A stretch of 64,000 bases of DNA from Sphingomonas albertensis. Lineage in GTDB: Bacteria > Pseudomonadota > Alphaproteobacteria > Sphingomonadales > Sphingomonadaceae. The number at the start of each line of letters is the position of its first letter. Position 1 is the first letter of the stretch. Both the position numbers and the translations under genes were made by a program. The stretch covers positions 62,001 through 126,000 of the forward strand of contig NZ_JACONT010000005.1 in assembly GCF_014358075.1 (NCBI RefSeq), read 5' to 3'. The notes beneath the pieces are model-generated. The model saw nothing but the letters and a program-made list of their open reading frames with translations. It ran no database searches and was not told the origin of the DNA. Of this stretch, positions 45,357 to 53,975 are shown one piece after another.

Positions 45357-46468
45357 GCGCCGACTCCGCCGGACAAGGTGGGGACGTCGAGGCTCGAAAA
45401 ACCGTAATGCTTGAGCCAGCGGATATCGCCGTCGAAGAACGGGCGGAGATCGTCCATGCCGTATTTGAGCATGGCCAGGCGGTCGATCCCGCAGCCGAAC
45501 GCGAAACCCTGCCATTCGTCGGGGTCGAGCCCGCACGCTTCGATCACCTTGCGGTGGACCATGCCGGAGCCGAGGATTTCCAGCCAGCCATCGGGCTCGG
45601 CGCCGCCGACGACGCGCTTGCCCTTCACCAGCGTGTAGCCGACGTCGATCTCGACCGACGGCTCGGTGAAGGGGAAGTAGCTGGGGCGCAGGCGGAGCAC
45701 GATGTCGTCGCGCTCGAAGAACGCCTTCACGAACGTCTCGAGCGTCCACTTCAGGTGGCCGAGCGTGATGCCCTTGTCGATCACGAGGCCCTCGACCTGG
45801 TGGAACATCGGCGTATGCGTCGCGTCCGAGTCCGAGCGATAGGTGCGGCCGGGGGCGATGATGCGAATCGGGGGCTTCTGGCTCAACATCGTGCGGATCT
45901 GGACCGGCGACGTGTGCGTGCGGAGCAGCGAGAAGGTCGTCTTCTCGTCGGCGGTGCCGGCGGTCTTCGCGTCGATCCCCTGCTGGAGATAGAAGGTGTC
46001 GTGCATCGCCCGCGCGGGGTGCGTCTCGGGGATGTTGAGCGCGGTGAAATTGTGCCAGTCGGTCTCGATCTCGGGACCGGTGGCGACCGCGAAGCCGAGG
46101 TCGGCGAAGATCTCGGCGAGTTCGTCCATGACCTGGCTGACCGGGTGGATCGTGCCGGCGGGCGTGGCGTCGGCGGGGAGCGTCATGTCGAGCGTTTCGC
46201 TGGCAAGACGCGCGTCGAGCGCGGCGCGTTCGAGCGTGGCCTTGCGCTCGGCGATGCCGTTGGCGACGGCTTCGCGGAGGCCCTGGATCAGCGGGCCTTG
46301 GACGAGGCGTTCTTCCGGCGTCATCTTGCCGAGCGTCTTGAGCAGCGCGGTGATCGTGCCCTGCTTGCCGAGCGCCTCGACCCGGCACGCGTCGAGCGCG
46401 TCGAGCCCGGATGCGGCGGCGATCGCCGTCAGCATGTGATCGCGCATCTGGTTCAGGTCTTCGGTCAC
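45353..46468 (-). CDS. pheS: Phenylalanine-tRNA ligase alpha subunit
   Basis: A 371-residue class II synthetase subunit. Motif 2-like [11 protein letters not shown] and [22 protein letters not shown] and motif 3 [14 protein letters not shown] are intact. It starts with GTG at 46468 behind a GGGAG ribosome-binding site embedded in the end of the GIY-YIG gene, whose stop is one base upstream. So translation of pheS is probably coupled to that gene. Confidence 0.97.
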   Translation of the reverse strand: MTEDLNQMRDHMLTAIAAASGLDALDACRVEALGKQGTITALLKTLGKMTPEERLVQGPLIQGLREAVANGIAERKATLERAALDARLASETLDMTLPADATPAGTIHPVSQVMDELAEIFADLGFAVATGPEIETDWHNFTALNIPETHPARAMHDTFYLQQGIDAKTAGTADEKTTFSLLRTHTSPVQIRTMLSQKPPIRIIAPGRTYRSDSDATHTPMFHQVEGLVIDKGITLGHLKWTLETFVKAFFERDDIVLRLRPSYFPFTEPSVEIDVGYTLVKGKRVVGGAEPDGWLEILGSGMVHRKVIEACGLDPDEWQGFAFGCGIDRLAMLKYGMDDLRPFFDGDIRWLKHYGFSSLDVPTLSGGVGA

Positions 46469-46469
46469 G

Positions 46470-46799
46470 TCATACTCCCAGGGCGGGTTCGGTTAGGCGG
46501 GGCAGCCCGAGGCCGATACCCAGATCGTCCCAACTTTCGTTGTGCGCTTCGATCAGGTCGATCTTCCACGCTCTTCGCCATTCCTTCAGCCGCTTCTCGC
46601 GTACGATCGCGGCCTCCATCGTGTCGAACATCTCGTAATAGGCGAGACGCTTGATGCCGTACCGGCGAGTGAAGCCGGGGATCAACCCCTCTCGGTGCTG
46701 AACCAGCCTTGCGAGCAAGTTTGAGGTGACGCCGATGTAGAGCGTGCCGTGGCGGCGGGAGTGGAGGATGTAGACGCACGGCTGGAAGGTTTCGCGCAT
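46470..46799 (-). CDS. GIY-YIG nuclease-family protein
   Basis: A 109-residue single-domain protein (COG2827 type). The GIY-YIG core is written here as [20 protein letters not shown], with the conserved Arg in [12 protein letters not shown], and [18 protein letters not shown] carries the catalytic glutamate and a basic DNA-binding helix. Cellular role of this group is unknown. It sits between rplT and pheS on the same strand, with a 1-base gap to pheS, which looks like an insertion into the usual rplT-pheST arrangement. Confidence 0.9.
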   Translation of the reverse strand: MRETFQPCVYILHSRRHGTLYIGVTSNLLARLVQHREGLIPGFTRRYGIKRLAYYEMFDTMEAAIVREKRLKEWRRAWKIDLIEAHNESWDDLGIGLGLPRLTEPALGV

Positions 46800-46851
46800 T
46801 TCGTGCTCCCCTGATCACCGCGTCCCGGATCATTAGCATCCGTGATTTTAA

Positions 46852-46962
46852 CTCCGTCATCCCGGCGGACGCCGGGACCCACGGTAGCGGGCGGGTGATG
46901 TTAGCACGTTATCGCCGGGTCCGCCGTAACCGTGGGTCCCGGCGTTCGCCGGGATGACGGAG
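46852..46962. repeat. Long inverted repeat, REP pair with GTCATCCCGGCG core
   Basis: Arms of 34 bases beginning CTCCGTCATCCCGGCG and ending ACCCACGGT, 33 of 34 complementary, around a ~43-base loop. Each arm contains its own hairpin. A single arm of the same family is at 50135-50165. It lies in the 309-base gap between rplT and the GIY-YIG gene; the remaining ~90 bases before the rplT terminator hold no gene. Confidence 0.9.
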
Positions 46963-47054
46963 GAGGGGTGGGCGGGACAGATGGGTACAAGAGGTGACGA
47001 TTTCGGGGCGTCCCGCTTCAGTCACGCTCCAAGCGAGAACACCCAAACGCAGAA

Positions 47055-47084
47055 AGGGCGCCGGTGGTATCCCACCGACGCCCT
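47055..47084 (-). terminator. Rho-independent terminator after rplT
   Basis: On the minus strand AGGGCGTCGGTGG-GATA-CCACCGGCGCCCT is a 13-bp stem with one G-T pair, followed by TTTCT. It lies 25 bases past the rplT stop and separates the ribosomal genes from the GIY-YIG/pheST operon. Confidence 0.8.
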
Positions 47085-47108
47085 CCCGAAACTCACCTCA
47101 GTCGCGAA

Positions 47109-47474
47109 TTACGCGGCCTGGGGAAGCGCCGCCTTCACCTGTGCGACGATCGCGCTGAACGCAGCGCCCTCGTGCATGGCGATGTCGGCCAGGACCTTCC
47201 GGTCGAGTTCGATCCCTGCAAGCTTCACGCCGTGCATGAACTGCGAATACGTCAGGCCCTCGGCGCGGACGCCGGCGTTGATGCGCTGGATCCAGAGGCC
47301 ACGGAACGTGCGCTTCTTAACCTTGCGGTCGCGATATGCGTACTGTCCGGCCTTCTCGACGGCCTGACGGGCGATGCGGATGGTGTTCTTGCGACGGCCA
47401 TAATAGCCCTTCGCCTGAACCAAAATACGCTTGTGCTTGGCGCGGGTGGTAACACCCCGTTTTACGCGTGCCAT
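47109..47474 (-). CDS. rplT: 50S ribosomal protein L20
   Basis: A 121-residue basic protein, the family length, that binds 23S rRNA early in 50S assembly. It begins [20 protein letters not shown] and contains [19 protein letters not shown] [16 protein letters not shown]. The stop is 25 bases from a terminator. rpmI is 19 bases upstream. In many bacteria L20 represses its own operon; no infC gene is in front of rpmI here. Confidence 0.98.
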   Translation of the reverse strand: MARVKRGVTTRAKHKRILVQAKGYYGRRKNTIRIARQAVEKAGQYAYRDRKVKKRTFRGLWIQRINAGVRAEGLTYSQFMHGVKLAGIELDRKVLADIAMHEGAAFSAIVAQVKAALPQAA

Positions 47475-47493
47475 TGTCTAATTCCTTCTCAGC

Positions 47494-47697
47494 TCAACGC
47501 AGGCCGTAAGGCGCCCAGGCCTTCACTGCTGCGGTATCGGCCTTCGACAGCAGCTTGGTGCCGCGGTTCTGACGGATGTACTTGCCGTTGTGATGCGCCA
47601 GACGGTGACGCTTGCCGGCGACGCCGTGCTTGAGCAGGCCGGTGGCGGTGAGCTTGAAGCGTTTCTTGACGCCGCTCTTGGTCTTCAGCTTGGGCAT
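47494..47697 (-). CDS. rpmI: 50S ribosomal protein L35
   Basis: A 67-residue basic protein. The ATG at 47697 begins MPKLKTKSGVKKRFKLTATG, the conserved L35 N-terminus; the sequence upstream in the same frame is unrelated. It is co-transcribed with rplT. The 182-base gap to the divergent AsmA gene must hold promoters for both; I could not fix the boxes. Confidence 0.97.
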   Translation of the reverse strand: MPKLKTKSGVKKRFKLTATGLLKHGVAGKRHRLAHHNGKYIRQNRGTKLLSKADTAAVKAWAPYGLR

Positions 47698-47879
47698 TTT
47701 TATCCTTTCGGTTACGAAGGAGGACGCTGAAATCGCCGCGGCAGCCCACACTGGCCGGGCGATTCGTCGAATGCGTTCCCTTCGAGGAAGCGGGCGCACT
47801 ATCCGCATTGGTCGCAAATATCAACCGTCGCGGACCCCGCATTGTGGAACTCGCGCGATTGCCATGCGATAGGGCCTGC

Positions 47880-50027
47880 ATGGACGCCAGCCCTACGCCG
47901 CCGATCGACGCCCCCTCCCCGGCTCCCGCGCCGGCGCCGATTGCGGTCGAGACGCGAAAATGGCGCAAGTGGCGGATCATCCGCAACATCCTGCTGGGGA
48001 TCGTCGCGGTCATCGTCGCGATCTGGCTAGTGCTGTATATCACCAAGGGGCGCTTCCTGAAGCATCCGTTCGAGCGGGTCGTCGGGTCGCTCACCCACCG
48101 GACGCTGACCGTGCGCGGCGATTTCCAGCTCTATTTCGCGCCGTTCCGGATCAAGCTGTACGCGGAGAACTTCACACTCTCGAACCCCGATTGGGCGAGC
48201 CGGCCGAACCTGTTCCGCGCCGACAAGCTCGACACGCGGATCGCGCCGCTGTCGCTGATCTTCGGCAAGCGGCGGCTCTACTGGCTCGATCTCGTCAACG
48301 GCGACGTCGATCTGGAGTGGAACAAGGCGCACAGCGCGAATACGTGGACGTTCTCCGAGAAGAAGGGGGGCAAGCCGCTCGAGTTTCCGCGGATCGACGT
48401 CGCGACGGTGACCGGCACGTCGGTGCGCTATCTCGACCCGCGGATGCGGATCGTCGCGGACCTCAATATCGCCGACATCCGATCGGTCGACGCGACGATC
48501 GGGCGCGCGGTCGGGCTGACAGGACGAGGCCGACTGCGCGAGACGCCGTTCACGCTGACCGCGCAACTGCTGTCGCCGGATGCGACCGCTAATCGCGGCC
48601 AGAACATGCTGGTCGCGCGGGCGCGGGCGGCGGGCAACATCATCGACGTCGCGGGGACGCTGCCGAGCATCGCCGATGTCGAGAACGTGCCGCTGGCGGT
48701 TACCGCGCGCGGCGCCAACCTGTCGACGCTGCTCGGCATCATCGATGTCGCGATTCCGAACACGCGGAAATACAAGTTGCGCGCGCAGCTCATCAAACAG
48801 GGTGACGAGTACGCCTTTACGCGACTGCGGGGTATCGCTGGCCGGACCGATCTCGCGGGCAAGCTGACGATCGTCAATGGCGAGCGCATCCATCTCGACT
48901 CCGTGCTGACGACGAAGAGCCTCGACATCATCGACGCGGCGCCGTTCATCGGCTTCAATCCCGACATCGTCGAAACGCGCGGCGCGGTGGCGGCGGCGGC
49001 GGCGACGGGCGCCGCACCGCAGCGCCTGTTGCCCGACGGGAATTTGCCGGTCGCGACGATGCAGATCTTCGATGCGGACCTGAAATGGACGATCGGCAAG
49101 GTAAAGTCGCGTAACCTGCCGATCTCCAACGTCGACCTGACGCTTGATCTGGAGCGCGGGCGACTAGCGCTGTCGCCGCTTACCTTCTCGATGGCGCGCG
49201 GCAACGTGGCCTCGGACGTCATCTTCGATACGCGCGCGCGACCCAGCGCGGTGTCCTACGACATTCGTCTCGCACCGACACCACTGGGCCAGCTGCTCAA
49301 GGGCTATGGGCTGACCGAGGCCGGGACGACCGGGACCGTCAAGGGTCGAATCAAGCTCGACGGGCGTGGCGACTCGATCCACGATTCACTCGCGTCGTCG
49401 CGGGGGCGGATCGCGTTCGTGCTGCCATCGGGGGCGCTGTCGGTCCGCAACGTGCAGCTCGCCGAACTCGACATTGGCACGTTCGCGCAGCGGATGTTCC
49501 AGGGGAAGCTCGACGAGCCGGTGCAGATGAACTGCGGTTTGGTCGGCTTTACCGTCCGCGGCGGCGTTGCGGCGGCGGATCCGATCCTGATCGACACGCG
49601 CAAGAACGTCATCGTCGGGCGCGGCGGGTTCAGTTTCCGCAACGAGGCGGTCGACCTCGCATTTCGCGCGGATTCGAAGAAGTTCAGCCTGTTCGCGGGG
49701 CAGTCGCCGGTGAGTGTCGGCGGGATGTTCGCCGCGCCGAAGCTGCAGGTAATCTCGAAGGACCTGCTGGCGCGCGTCGGCAGCGGGCTCGGTCTGGCAC
49801 TGGTGGCGACGCCGGTGGCGGGTATCCTGGCGTTCGTCGATGTGGGCGATGCGAAGTCGACGGCGTGCGGACCGGTGCTGGCAGGGGCAACCGCGGCGGC
49901 GCAGCGGACGACAAAGGGGGAGGCGCGCGATGATGTCGGGCGCGGGACGACGGCGAAGGCCGAGGACGGGAAGCCGACCCGCTCCGAGGGCAAGGCACAG
50001 CGGAAGAAGTTTCTAGGGATTTTCTGA
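47880..50027 (+). CDS. AsmA-family inner-membrane protein
   Basis: A 715-residue protein with a single N-terminal transmembrane helix (residues ~36-55, IRNILLGIVAVIVAIWLVLY) followed by a long periplasmic AsmA domain (typical FYWLDLVNGDVDLEWNKAHS-like segment and repeating beta strands). The start at 47880 (MDASPTPPIDAPSPAPAP) gives a proline-rich cytoplasmic leader. The C-terminal tail is Thr/Lys/Glu-rich and basic (KAQRKKFLGIF). AsmA-like proteins are thought to bridge phospholipids to the outer membrane. Monocistronic. Confidence 0.9.
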   Translation: MDASPTPPIDAPSPAPAPAPIAVETRKWRKWRIIRNILLGIVAVIVAIWLVLYITKGRFLKHPFERVVGSLTHRTLTVRGDFQLYFAPFRIKLYAENFTLSNPDWASRPNLFRADKLDTRIAPLSLIFGKRRLYWLDLVNGDVDLEWNKAHSANTWTFSEKKGGKPLEFPRIDVATVTGTSVRYLDPRMRIVADLNIADIRSVDATIGRAVGLTGRGRLRETPFTLTAQLLSPDATANRGQNMLVARARAAGNIIDVAGTLPSIADVENVPLAVTARGANLSTLLGIIDVAIPNTRKYKLRAQLIKQGDEYAFTRLRGIAGRTDLAGKLTIVNGERIHLDSVLTTKSLDIIDAAPFIGFNPDIVETRGAVAAAAATGAAPQRLLPDGNLPVATMQIFDADLKWTIGKVKSRNLPISNVDLTLDLERGRLALSPLTFSMARGNVASDVIFDTRARPSAVSYDIRLAPTPLGQLLKGYGLTEAGTTGTVKGRIKLDGRGDSIHDSLASSRGRIAFVLPSGALSVRNVQLAELDIGTFAQRMFQGKLDEPVQMNCGLVGFTVRGGVAAADPILIDTRKNVIVGRGGFSFRNEAVDLAFRADSKKFSLFAGQSPVSVGGMFAAPKLQVISKDLLARVGSGLGLALVATPVAGILAFVDVGDAKSTACGPVLAGATAAAQRTTKGEARDDVGRGTTAKAEDGKPTRSEGKAQRKKFLGIF

Positions 50028-50134
50028 GGGCGCGGGGGCTAACCGTGCGGTCCCCTCCCTAGATCGCCCATCCTGGCATCAGGCTGGCGCCGTTGCCGAT
50101 CGTTGGGCGCGCGTGGATGGCTAGCGTTCCGCGT

Positions 50135-50165
50135 CCATGGGTCCCGGCGTCCGCCGGGATGACGG
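50135..50165. repeat. Single REP arm (CCCGGCG-CCGCCGGG family)
   Basis: CCATGGGTCCCGGCGTCCGC followed by CGGGATGACGG matches one arm of the pair at 46852-46962. No partner arm is nearby, so it is a lone REP. Confidence 0.75.
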
Positions 50166-50207
50166 ACCAAAGTGCGAGTAGGAGGCGAAGCGGTTTATGC
50201 GCTTCTG

Positions 50208-50315
50208 CTCCCTTCCCGCTCGCGGGAGGGGTCGGGGGAGGGGATCGCCTCGCGGGCCGGACGCCGGTACGTACGTCGTGCCCTCCCCTAGCCCCTCCCG
50301 CAGGCGGGAGGGGGA
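50208..50315. repeat. REPIN-like element, twin of the one inside recF
   Basis: Inverted arms with CCGCTCGCGGGAGGGG and CCCCTCCCGCAGGCGGG around a loop containing CGGACGCCGGTACGTACGTC, one base different in that core from the recF insertion (11418-11527). Here it is intergenic, just before the HisN stop codon. Confidence 0.9.
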
Positions 50316-50318
50316 CTT

Positions 50319-51143
50319 TTAGTGGCCGTGCCCATGGTCTTGTCCATGCTGCAACCGGTGCATCGCCTCGAGCACGTCGTCCATGCGGGCGGGGTCGCCG
50401 ATCGCCAGCACATGGCCTTCGCTTGCCGCGGTCAGCGGGTCGCCGTTCCAGTCGCACATCATGCCGCCGGCGCCTTCGACCACCGGGACCAGCGCGGCAA
50501 AATCGTAGATCTTGAGGCCGGATTCACAGACAACATCGAGATGGCCGCTCGCGAGCAGGCCGTAATTGTAGCAGTCGCCGCCGTACACCGGGCCCTGCCT
50601 CGGGTTGCCGCCGGAGATCGCTGCGACCAGCGCCAAATACGGCTGCACGTCGTCTTCGTCGAAGAGGTGCGGGCTGGTGGTGGCGATCGTCGAACCCGCC
50701 AGTTCGCGGCAGGCGCGCGTTCGGACGGGCACGCCGTTGAGCGTCGTCGGCCGCCCGGCGACGCCGACCCAGCGCTCGCGCTGGACCGGCTGGTCGATGA
50801 TCCCGAGCACCGGCCAGCCATCCTCGACCAGTGCGATCAAAGTCCCGAAGATCGCGCGGCCGACCGTGAAGCTGCGCGTGCCGTCGATCGGGTCGAGCAC
50901 CCATTTGCGGTTGGTGACGCCGGCCTTCTCGCCGAACTCCTCGCCGACGATCCCGTCGCCCGAGCGCTCCGCGTCGAGCAGGCGGCGCATCGCCGATTCG
51001 GCCTCGCGATCGGCGCGCGTGACGGGGGACTGGTCGTCCTTGATCTCGACGCCGTGCTCGTGGCGGAAATAGGGTCGGATGACGTGGCCCGCAGCATCCG
51101 CGAGGCGGTGCGCGAGGTCGATATCGGCTTGGGTTACTGGCAT
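50319..51143 (-). CDS. hisN: Histidinol-phosphatase, inositol monophosphatase family
   Basis: A 274-residue metal-dependent phosphatase that hydrolyses histidinol phosphate, the penultimate step of histidine synthesis in organisms lacking HisB. Metal-site motifs are GEEFGEK, DPIDGTRSFTVG and the C-terminal IYDFAALVPVVEGAGG. The assignment to hisN rather than a general inositol phosphatase rests on overall resemblance. The last nine residues are His-rich (HGQDHGHGH), which the family does not need. No other his gene is nearby. Confidence 0.85.
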   Translation of the reverse strand: MPVTQADIDLAHRLADAAGHVIRPYFRHEHGVEIKDDQSPVTRADREAESAMRRLLDAERSGDGIVGEEFGEKAGVTNRKWVLDPIDGTRSFTVGRAIFGTLIALVEDGWPVLGIIDQPVQRERWVGVAGRPTTLNGVPVRTRACRELAGSTIATTSPHLFDEDDVQPYLALVAAISGGNPRQGPVYGGDCYNYGLLASGHLDVVCESGLKIYDFAALVPVVEGAGGMMCDWNGDPLTAASEGHVLAIGDPARMDDVLEAMHRLQHGQDHGHGH

Positions 51144-51233
51144 GCCCCCTGCCTATCGGTCGCAGCCGCAGGGAGCAATGGACGGAACGCCTGCGTCGGC
51201 GTAGGTCGTTGCAATTCAACCGGAGTATCGTCC

Positions 51234-51770
51234 ATGCGCCTCGTCCAGACTCTCGCCGCCGCCGCCTTCCTCGCCGCAACGCCCGCGTTCGCCGCACTCG
51301 CGCCCGGTGCCAGGGCACCCGACTTCACGACGCGGGGCGCGATCGCCGGCAAGGTGTTCACGGTCCACCTCGCCGAGCAGCTCAAAAAGGGCCCGGTCGT
51401 GCTGTATTTCTTCCCGGCGGCCTATACCGGCGGCTGCAACGCCGAGGCGCATGCGTTCGCCGAGGCGATCCCGGCGTTCACCAAGGCGGGTGGCACGGTG
51501 ATCGGCATGTCGGCCGACAACGTCGAGACGCTCAGCAAATTCTCGGCCGAGAAGTGCGCGGGCAAATTCGCGGTCGCCAGCGCCGGCCCGAAGGTCGTCA
51601 CCGGCTATGACGTCGCACTCGGCAAGCAGATTGCAGGCCGCGACGTGACCAAGCGCACCAGCTACGTCATCGCCAAGGACGGCCGCATCGCGTTCGTCCA
51701 TGACGACATGAACCCGGCCGAGCACGTTGCGACGACGCTCGCCGCGGTCCAGAAGCTGACGGGAAAATAA
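51234..51770 (+). CDS. Exported peroxiredoxin
   Basis: A 178-residue thiol peroxidase with a signal peptide (MRLVQTLAAAAFLAATPAFA). The active site is Pro61-x3-Thr65-x2-Cys68 (FPAAYTGGC), matching the PxxxTxxC peroxiredoxin motif; Cys108 could be a resolving cysteine. It resembles AhpC/TSA-BCP family members exported to the periplasm to reduce hydroperoxides. A ribosome-binding site GGAG sits 10 bases before the ATG. Monocistronic, with a hairpin downstream. Confidence 0.88.
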   Translation: MRLVQTLAAAAFLAATPAFAALAPGARAPDFTTRGAIAGKVFTVHLAEQLKKGPVVLYFFPAAYTGGCNAEAHAFAEAIPAFTKAGGTVIGMSADNVETLSKFSAEKCAGKFAVASAGPKVVTGYDVALGKQIAGRDVTKRTSYVIAKDGRIAFVHDDMNPAEHVATTLAAVQKLTGK

Positions 51771-51788
51771 TCGAGCAAATCATCGATC

Positions 51789-51824
51789 GTCACCAAACCG
51801 GCAAATACCTGCCGGTTTGGTGAC
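51789..51824. terminator. Hairpin between the peroxiredoxin and GGDEF genes
   Basis: A perfect 15-bp stem GTCACCAAACCGGCA and complement around a 6-base loop (AATACC), 18 bases after the peroxiredoxin stop. No U-run follows. Strong enough to isolate the two genes. Confidence 0.75.
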
Positions 51825-51856
51825 TGTATGCTAACGTTTTCCGGTCTATCTTCGGT

Positions 51857-52921
51857 ATGGAGGACTCGGAGAATACCATGCGGGACGCGCGAGCACGAAG
51901 ATCGGCCTCGAAGCCGGGGCGGGACACCACGCTGTTCGAGCGAATCGGCCGGTTTCTCGACGCCCAGGGCTTGAGCCCCGATCCTGCACATTATGATTTC
52001 GCGTTCGCCATACTTTCGGCGCCGGACGAGCCGCTCGCCAGAGCGGTCGCAAGACTGACCGAAGACGGCGTCCGCCTGACCCGACGCGACATCGAACGAC
52101 TCGGCGGACAGGTCGTCGAAGGCTCTCCCCCGGTTCGATCGCGCCAGGCTAATTCCGAGTCGGATACCGAGGTCGACGCCGCCATCGCGCTGGTTGCCGA
52201 GACTCAGCAGCATGTCGACGGGTTCGCGCAGATCATGCGGACGATGCAGGCCGAAACGCGCGGCTTCGGGCGTGACCTGGAGCAGAGCGCGGCAGCGATC
52301 ACGCAACTGGCCGAAATCGACGAGATCACGCGGATCACCAGCACCATGATCGCCCGCATCCGCGACAGCGAGGTCAGGCTGGCGGAAGCGACCGCCGAGA
52401 CGGAGACGTTGCGCGCCAAGCTGGTCGAGGCGCTGGACAGCGCGCGGCGCGACGTACTCACCGGCCTGCCGAACCGACGCGCGTTCGAAGAGGCGTTTGC
52501 GGCACGCGATCTGGCGGCCGGGCCGCACTGCCTCGCGGTGTGCGACATCGACCGGTTCAAGCACGTCAACGACGTTCACGGCCACGGCGTCGGCGACCGG
52601 GTGCTGACCGCGATCGGGCAGGCGATGGCGACCGAATGCGCGCCGCATCTGGTCGTCCGCCATGGCGGCGAGGAGTTCGCGGTGCTGCTCGGCGGGCTGA
52701 GCCTGAGCGAAGCGGCGGAACTGCTCGACTCGGTGCGCGCGATCGTGGCCGCCAAGCGCTTTCGCAACCGCGACACGGACATGCCGCTCGGGATCGTCAC
52801 CTTCTCGGCCGGGATCACCGCGATCCACCCCGAGGAAACCGCCGAGACTGCGTTTTCCCGCGCCGATCGGCTGCTTTACACCGCCAAGGCCGCGGGTCGC
52901 GACAGGGTCTGCGCCGGCTGA
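51857..52921 (+). CDS. GGDEF-domain diguanylate cyclase
   Basis: A 354-residue protein. The N-terminal ~180 residues are helical, with a coiled stretch around 110-180, and carry no sensor domain I recognise. The C-terminal GGDEF domain begins near DVLTGLPNRRAFEEAF and has the active motif RHGGEEFAVLLGG (GGEEF), with the metal-binding Asp in VCDIDRFKHVNDVHGH. No RxxD inhibitory site is visible. It should make cyclic-di-GMP from two GTP. An ATG seven codons later (MRDARAR) is an alternative start. No EAL domain. Confidence 0.9.
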   Translation: MEDSENTMRDARARRSASKPGRDTTLFERIGRFLDAQGLSPDPAHYDFAFAILSAPDEPLARAVARLTEDGVRLTRRDIERLGGQVVEGSPPVRSRQANSESDTEVDAAIALVAETQQHVDGFAQIMRTMQAETRGFGRDLEQSAAAITQLAEIDEITRITSTMIARIRDSEVRLAEATAETETLRAKLVEALDSARRDVLTGLPNRRAFEEAFAARDLAAGPHCLAVCDIDRFKHVNDVHGHGVGDRVLTAIGQAMATECAPHLVVRHGGEEFAVLLGGLSLSEAAELLDSVRAIVAAKRFRNRDTDMPLGIVTFSAGITAIHPEETAETAFSRADRLLYTAKAAGRDRVCAG

Positions 52922-53021
52922 TCCCGCAAATTGGCGCGATTTACGACGGACGTGTGGTGCGGTTTCCCAACTCGGCGACCATTAAAAAGAAAAGTCGGCG
53001 TAGATCAGCTAGTTAAGAAAC

Positions 53022-53037
53022 TGGCACGAGCCGTGCA
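53022..53037 (+). promoter_or_regulatory. Sigma-54-like promoter motif
   Basis: TGGCACGAGCCGTGCA has GG and GC ten bases apart, the -24/-12 rule, and differs from TGGCACG-N4-TTGC at one base. It lies ~60 bases before a tiny membrane-protein gene. No enhancer-binding protein or rpoN is in the window, so it remains a candidate. Confidence 0.3.
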
Positions 53038-53095
53038 AAGCATTCGATATCGGGGGCCGGATGGTCCGACACCCCGCCAATCGAAGGAAATCCCC

Positions 53096-53206
53096 ATGTC
53101 GTTCCGTTTCGAAACCGCCCAGCGCATCGCTCTCTCGTTCGTCGGCGCAGTGTTCTTCGCAGCCATCGCTGTCAGCGCCGCTACGCCGATCATCCCGATT
53201 GTCTGA
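53096..53206 (+). CDS. Tiny membrane protein (36 residues)
   Basis: An ATG behind a GAAGGAAA ribosome-binding site encodes MSFRFETAQRIALSFVGAVF and then 16 mostly hydrophobic residues ending TPIIPIV. One transmembrane helix spans residues ~11-30. Very similar short genes occur in other sphingomonads as far as I recall. Function unknown. It begins 174 bases after the GGDEF gene and may form a unit with the next tiny gene. Confidence 0.65.
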   Translation: MSFRFETAQRIALSFVGAVFFAAIAVSAATPIIPIV

Positions 53207-53240
53207 TCCTGGCGCCTAACTCAACATTCGGAGAGCAATC

Positions 53241-53327
53241 ATGGGTCGCAGCGTTCTTATCGGCCTCGCCGCCTTTTCCACCACCATCCTCCTGATCGTG
53301 ACGCACACCGGCGTGACACTCGCCTGA
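53241..53327 (+). CDS. Tiny membrane protein (28 residues)
   Basis: ATG behind GGAGAGC encodes MGRSVLIGLAAFSTTILLIV and eight more residues ending THTGVTLA. One predicted transmembrane helix. Spacing (34 bases after the previous tiny gene) suggests a two-gene transcript. Support is the ribosome-binding site and clean frame only. Confidence 0.5.
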   Translation: MGRSVLIGLAAFSTTILLIVTHTGVTLA

Positions 53328-53354
53328 ACCCCGAAGTTTGAACGACAGCAAGGT

Positions 53355-53972
53355 TCAGGCAGGTACGCCCAGTCCGACAGGTCCGACCGGTACCTCCTCC
53401 TCCCGCGAATATGTTCCGATCAGCAGCCCAGCCGCCAACACATGGCCGGTAATGGCTTCGATCACCGCCGAGCGCCCGGGTGTCGCGCCGGCATCCCCTG
53501 CCCCCGCACCGATCGCGAACAGCTGGAATGCGTAACGGTGCTCGCCATGCCCGCTAGGTGGATCGAGTGGCAGCCAGCCCTCGCGCAGGTATGAATTGCG
53601 CCCCACGTCGCGCCCTGAAGCGTCGCCCGCGTCGTCGGCAACGATCGCGCCCTCGGCCAGCCGCCCCGCATCGGCTTCGAGGCCCCAGATTATCGCGTGC
53701 ACCAAAGGCTGCGGCGTCGGCGCGTCGGCATCCTCGACGATCAGGACCATGCGCTCGGTCCCGACCGGCGGTTCGCTCCAGACGAGCGGCGGCGATACGC
53801 CCTCGCCATCCGCGGTGAACCGTGGCGGCAGACGAGCCTCATGCGCGAACGCCGGGCTGGTCAGGTCGAGCGTTTCGAAATTCCCGCCGAGCTGGACGAT
53901 CGCGAGCTTGTCGGCACCGGCGCGCAGACCGCTCATCGCATGGCCGAGCCAGGCGGGGATGTGTTCGAGCAT
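53355..53972 (-). CDS. YbhB/YbcL-type PEBP (Raf kinase inhibitor-like) protein
   Basis: A 205-residue protein of the phosphatidylethanolamine-binding protein fold. The conserved DADAPTPQPLVHAIIWG motif near the middle, preceded by SPPLVWSEPP and followed by GRNSYLREGWLPLDPPSGHG, forms the anion-binding pocket. Bacterial PEBPs have no settled function. It is 4 bases downstream of the lipoprotein gene on the same strand, so the two are probably co-transcribed. Confidence 0.88.
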   Translation of the reverse strand: MLEHIPAWLGHAMSGLRAGADKLAIVQLGGNFETLDLTSPAFAHEARLPPRFTADGEGVSPPLVWSEPPVGTERMVLIVEDADAPTPQPLVHAIIWGLEADAGRLAEGAIVADDAGDASGRDVGRNSYLREGWLPLDPPSGHGEHRYAFQLFAIGAGAGDAGATPGRSAVIEAITGHVLAAGLLIGTYSREEEVPVGPVGLGVPA

Positions 53973-53975
53973 GAC

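Noticed and set aside
42942..46388. pheT extended to 1,148 residues
   Set aside because: The upstream 344 residues are pheS in another frame; the conserved N-terminus starts at 45356.
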